A stretch of DNA of 64,000 nt from Aerococcaceae bacterium DSM 111176 (GTDB lineage Bacteria > Bacillota > Bacilli > Lactobacillales > Aerococcaceae). Position 1 is the stretch's first letter, and each line of letters starts with the position of its first letter. Below are positions 62,901-64,000 of the stretch, piece after piece. The translations under genes were made by a program, and so were the position numbers. The stretch spans positions 1-64,000 of the forward strand of contig JACBXN010000067.1 in NCBI GenBank assembly GCA_015863215.1, written 5' to 3'. Below the pieces are notes generated by a model. It did no database searches. It had not been told where the DNA came from and saw only the letters and a program-made list of their open reading frames with translations.

Positions 62901-64000
62901 GTGAATCGAAAAGGTAAAATCCGGACGCTATTAAAATTGCTCTTTGGATTAGTTGCGGTTGTCTTTTTGGCTGCGTGTGGGGACGAAACAGAGTCAGAAA
63001 GTTCAACGAATAATTCAGGATATGATTTTGTTGCGGGACAAGAAAGTGATATTGCACTCACGATTGTAGCCGGATCAGAAAATGAAATTTTGGAACCGAT
63101 GTTAACACAGTATGCCGAAGAACAGGACATTGGAATTGGCGTTGACTATTTAGGGTCACTCGACATCATGCGCCAACTTCAAGCAGGGGAAGTCGAGTAT
63201 GACGCCGTTTGGCCAGCATCGACGATTTGGCTAACGGTTGGGGACGAGCATAGTCTCTTAAAACATGCCCAGTCAACTTCCCTAACACCAATTATATTTG
63301 GTGTCAAACAGTCCCTCGCTGAAGAACTTGGATTCACGGAAGGTGATGTCTACACAGCGGATATTATTGAAGCCATTAACAATGGTGACCTAAAATTTGC
63401 GATGACATCAGCGACACAATCCAACTCAGGAGCGTCGGCTTATCTAGGATTTTTAACCGCACTTGCCGGAAGTGACGGGACATTGACGGAAGAGACGCTA
63501 AATGACGACGCCGTCCAACAAGCAATTACGGAATTATTATCCGGTGTGGAGCGGTCATCCGGCTCTTCAAACTGGTTAGTTGACCTCTTTGTCCAAGGCG
63601 ATTATGATGCGATGGTTAACTATGAAACGCTGATCATTCAAGCAAATCAACAATTAGCTGAACAAGGTAAAGAGGAATTATACGCCGTTTATCCAGTGGA
63701 TGGCCTGTCAATGGCCGATTCACCGCTCGCATATGTAGATGACGAGAGCGACCAGGAATTGGAAGACACTTTCCTCGCTTTCCAAGAATTTTTATTAAGT
63801 GAAGAGACACAAGATTTTATCGAACAAACCGGCCGTCGTTCTGCGATGGGGAATGTCCGTGACAGCAACCGAAATGTCTTCGACGAATCCCTCGGGTTCG
63901 ATTTAGACACAGTTATCAATCCAATCCGTTTCCCGAGTGCCAACGTGATTCAACAATCACTCAACTTATATCAAACGCAATTCAAGAAACCAGCGCTAAC
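62901..64000 (+). CDS. Solute-binding lipoprotein, partial (probable C-terminal vWA domain beyond the window)
   Basis: Open from GTG 62901 to the window end (366 codons) with no stop. GAGGGGG lies before the start. A signal peptide with lipobox VFLAACG gives a lipid-anchored Cys at about residue 26. After a Ser/Glu-rich linker comes an extracellular solute-binding domain: LTIVAGSENEILEPML, GEVEYDAVWPAST, FAMTSATQSNSGAS, FVQGDYDAMVNYE. Near the end, INPIRFPSANVIQQSLNLYQ reminds me of proteins that continue into a von Willebrand A domain, which cannot be verified here. Ligand unknown. Confidence 0.82.
   Translation, partial: MNRKGKIRTLLKLLFGLVAVVFLAACGDETESESSTNNSGYDFVAGQESDIALTIVAGSENEILEPMLTQYAEEQDIGIGVDYLGSLDIMRQLQAGEVEYDAVWPASTIWLTVGDEHSLLKHAQSTSLTPIIFGVKQSLAEELGFTEGDVYTADIIEAINNGDLKFAMTSATQSNSGASAYLGFLTALAGSDGTLTEETLNDDAVQQAITELLSGVERSSGSSNWLVDLFVQGDYDAMVNYETLIIQANQQLAEQGKEELYAVYPVDGLSMADSPLAYVDDESDQELEDTFLAFQEFLLSEETQDFIEQTGRRSAMGNVRDSNRNVFDESLGFDLDTVINPIRFPSANVIQQSLNLYQTQFKKPAL

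Overview
The window reads as chromosomal DNA of a low-GC Gram-positive bacterium of the order Lactobacillales; a Carnobacteriaceae or Aerococcaceae-like genus is my best guess, made from gene content and not from any search. The pointers are AT-rich codon use, strong AGGAGG-type ribosome sites, an L. casei-type ThyA, a Mn-dependent pyrophosphatase, a ManXYZ-ManO PTS, a parE-parC pair, the rodZ-pgsA-cinA-recA-rny block and a TrpXYZ-type ABC transporter. There are no rRNA or tRNA genes.

Layout. 1-2.8 kb: terminators, one IS3-family insertion sequence (orfA/orfB joined by a -1 frameshift) and dense palindromic repeats, all bounded by a 54-bp inverted duplication. 2.9-13.1 kb: a complete C30 carotenoid (staphyloxanthin-type) pathway, crtN-crtM and crtP-aldH-crtQ-crtO, split by a TetR regulator, a UV endonuclease UvsE with a DUF1722-like tail, and a divergent tocopherol-cyclase/CrtC-like gene. 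13.5-25.8 kb: rodZ, pgsA, cinA, SOS-controlled recA, rny, ung, an ABC-F ATPase, then thyA-folA-proC-patB. 25.8-28.3 kb: minus-strand GNAT, glycerophosphodiesterase and PAP2 phosphatase genes. 28.4-40.9 kb: yozE, deoD, ctpA, rbgA, rnhB, dprA, topA, xerC-hslV-hslU and an aldose-epimerase-like gene. 41.8-48.2 kb: plsY, parE-parC, ppaC. 48.7-57.6 kb: manA, an M24 pseudo-peptidase, manXYZ-manO behind a cre site, a Gfo/Idh oxidoreductase, a VOC protein and rqcH. 57.8-64 kb: glnA behind a GlnR box, a tryptophan transporter trpXYZ behind what looks like a ribosome-mediated attenuator, and the start of a solute-binding lipoprotein that runs off the window.

Two things stand out. First, the long intergenic gaps hold tandem arrays of inverted repeats whose sequence differs at every locus but whose period is almost always 51 bp or 41 bp (one is 50). 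Five of these gaps also carry a conserved three-hairpin element, and an array follows each copy on its 3' side. Second, the trpXYZ leader encodes a 17-residue peptide with two Trp codons, followed by a chain of mutually exclusive helices ending in a terminator. This is an arrangement classically associated with Proteobacteria and Actinobacteria; Firmicutes usually use T-boxes for this job.
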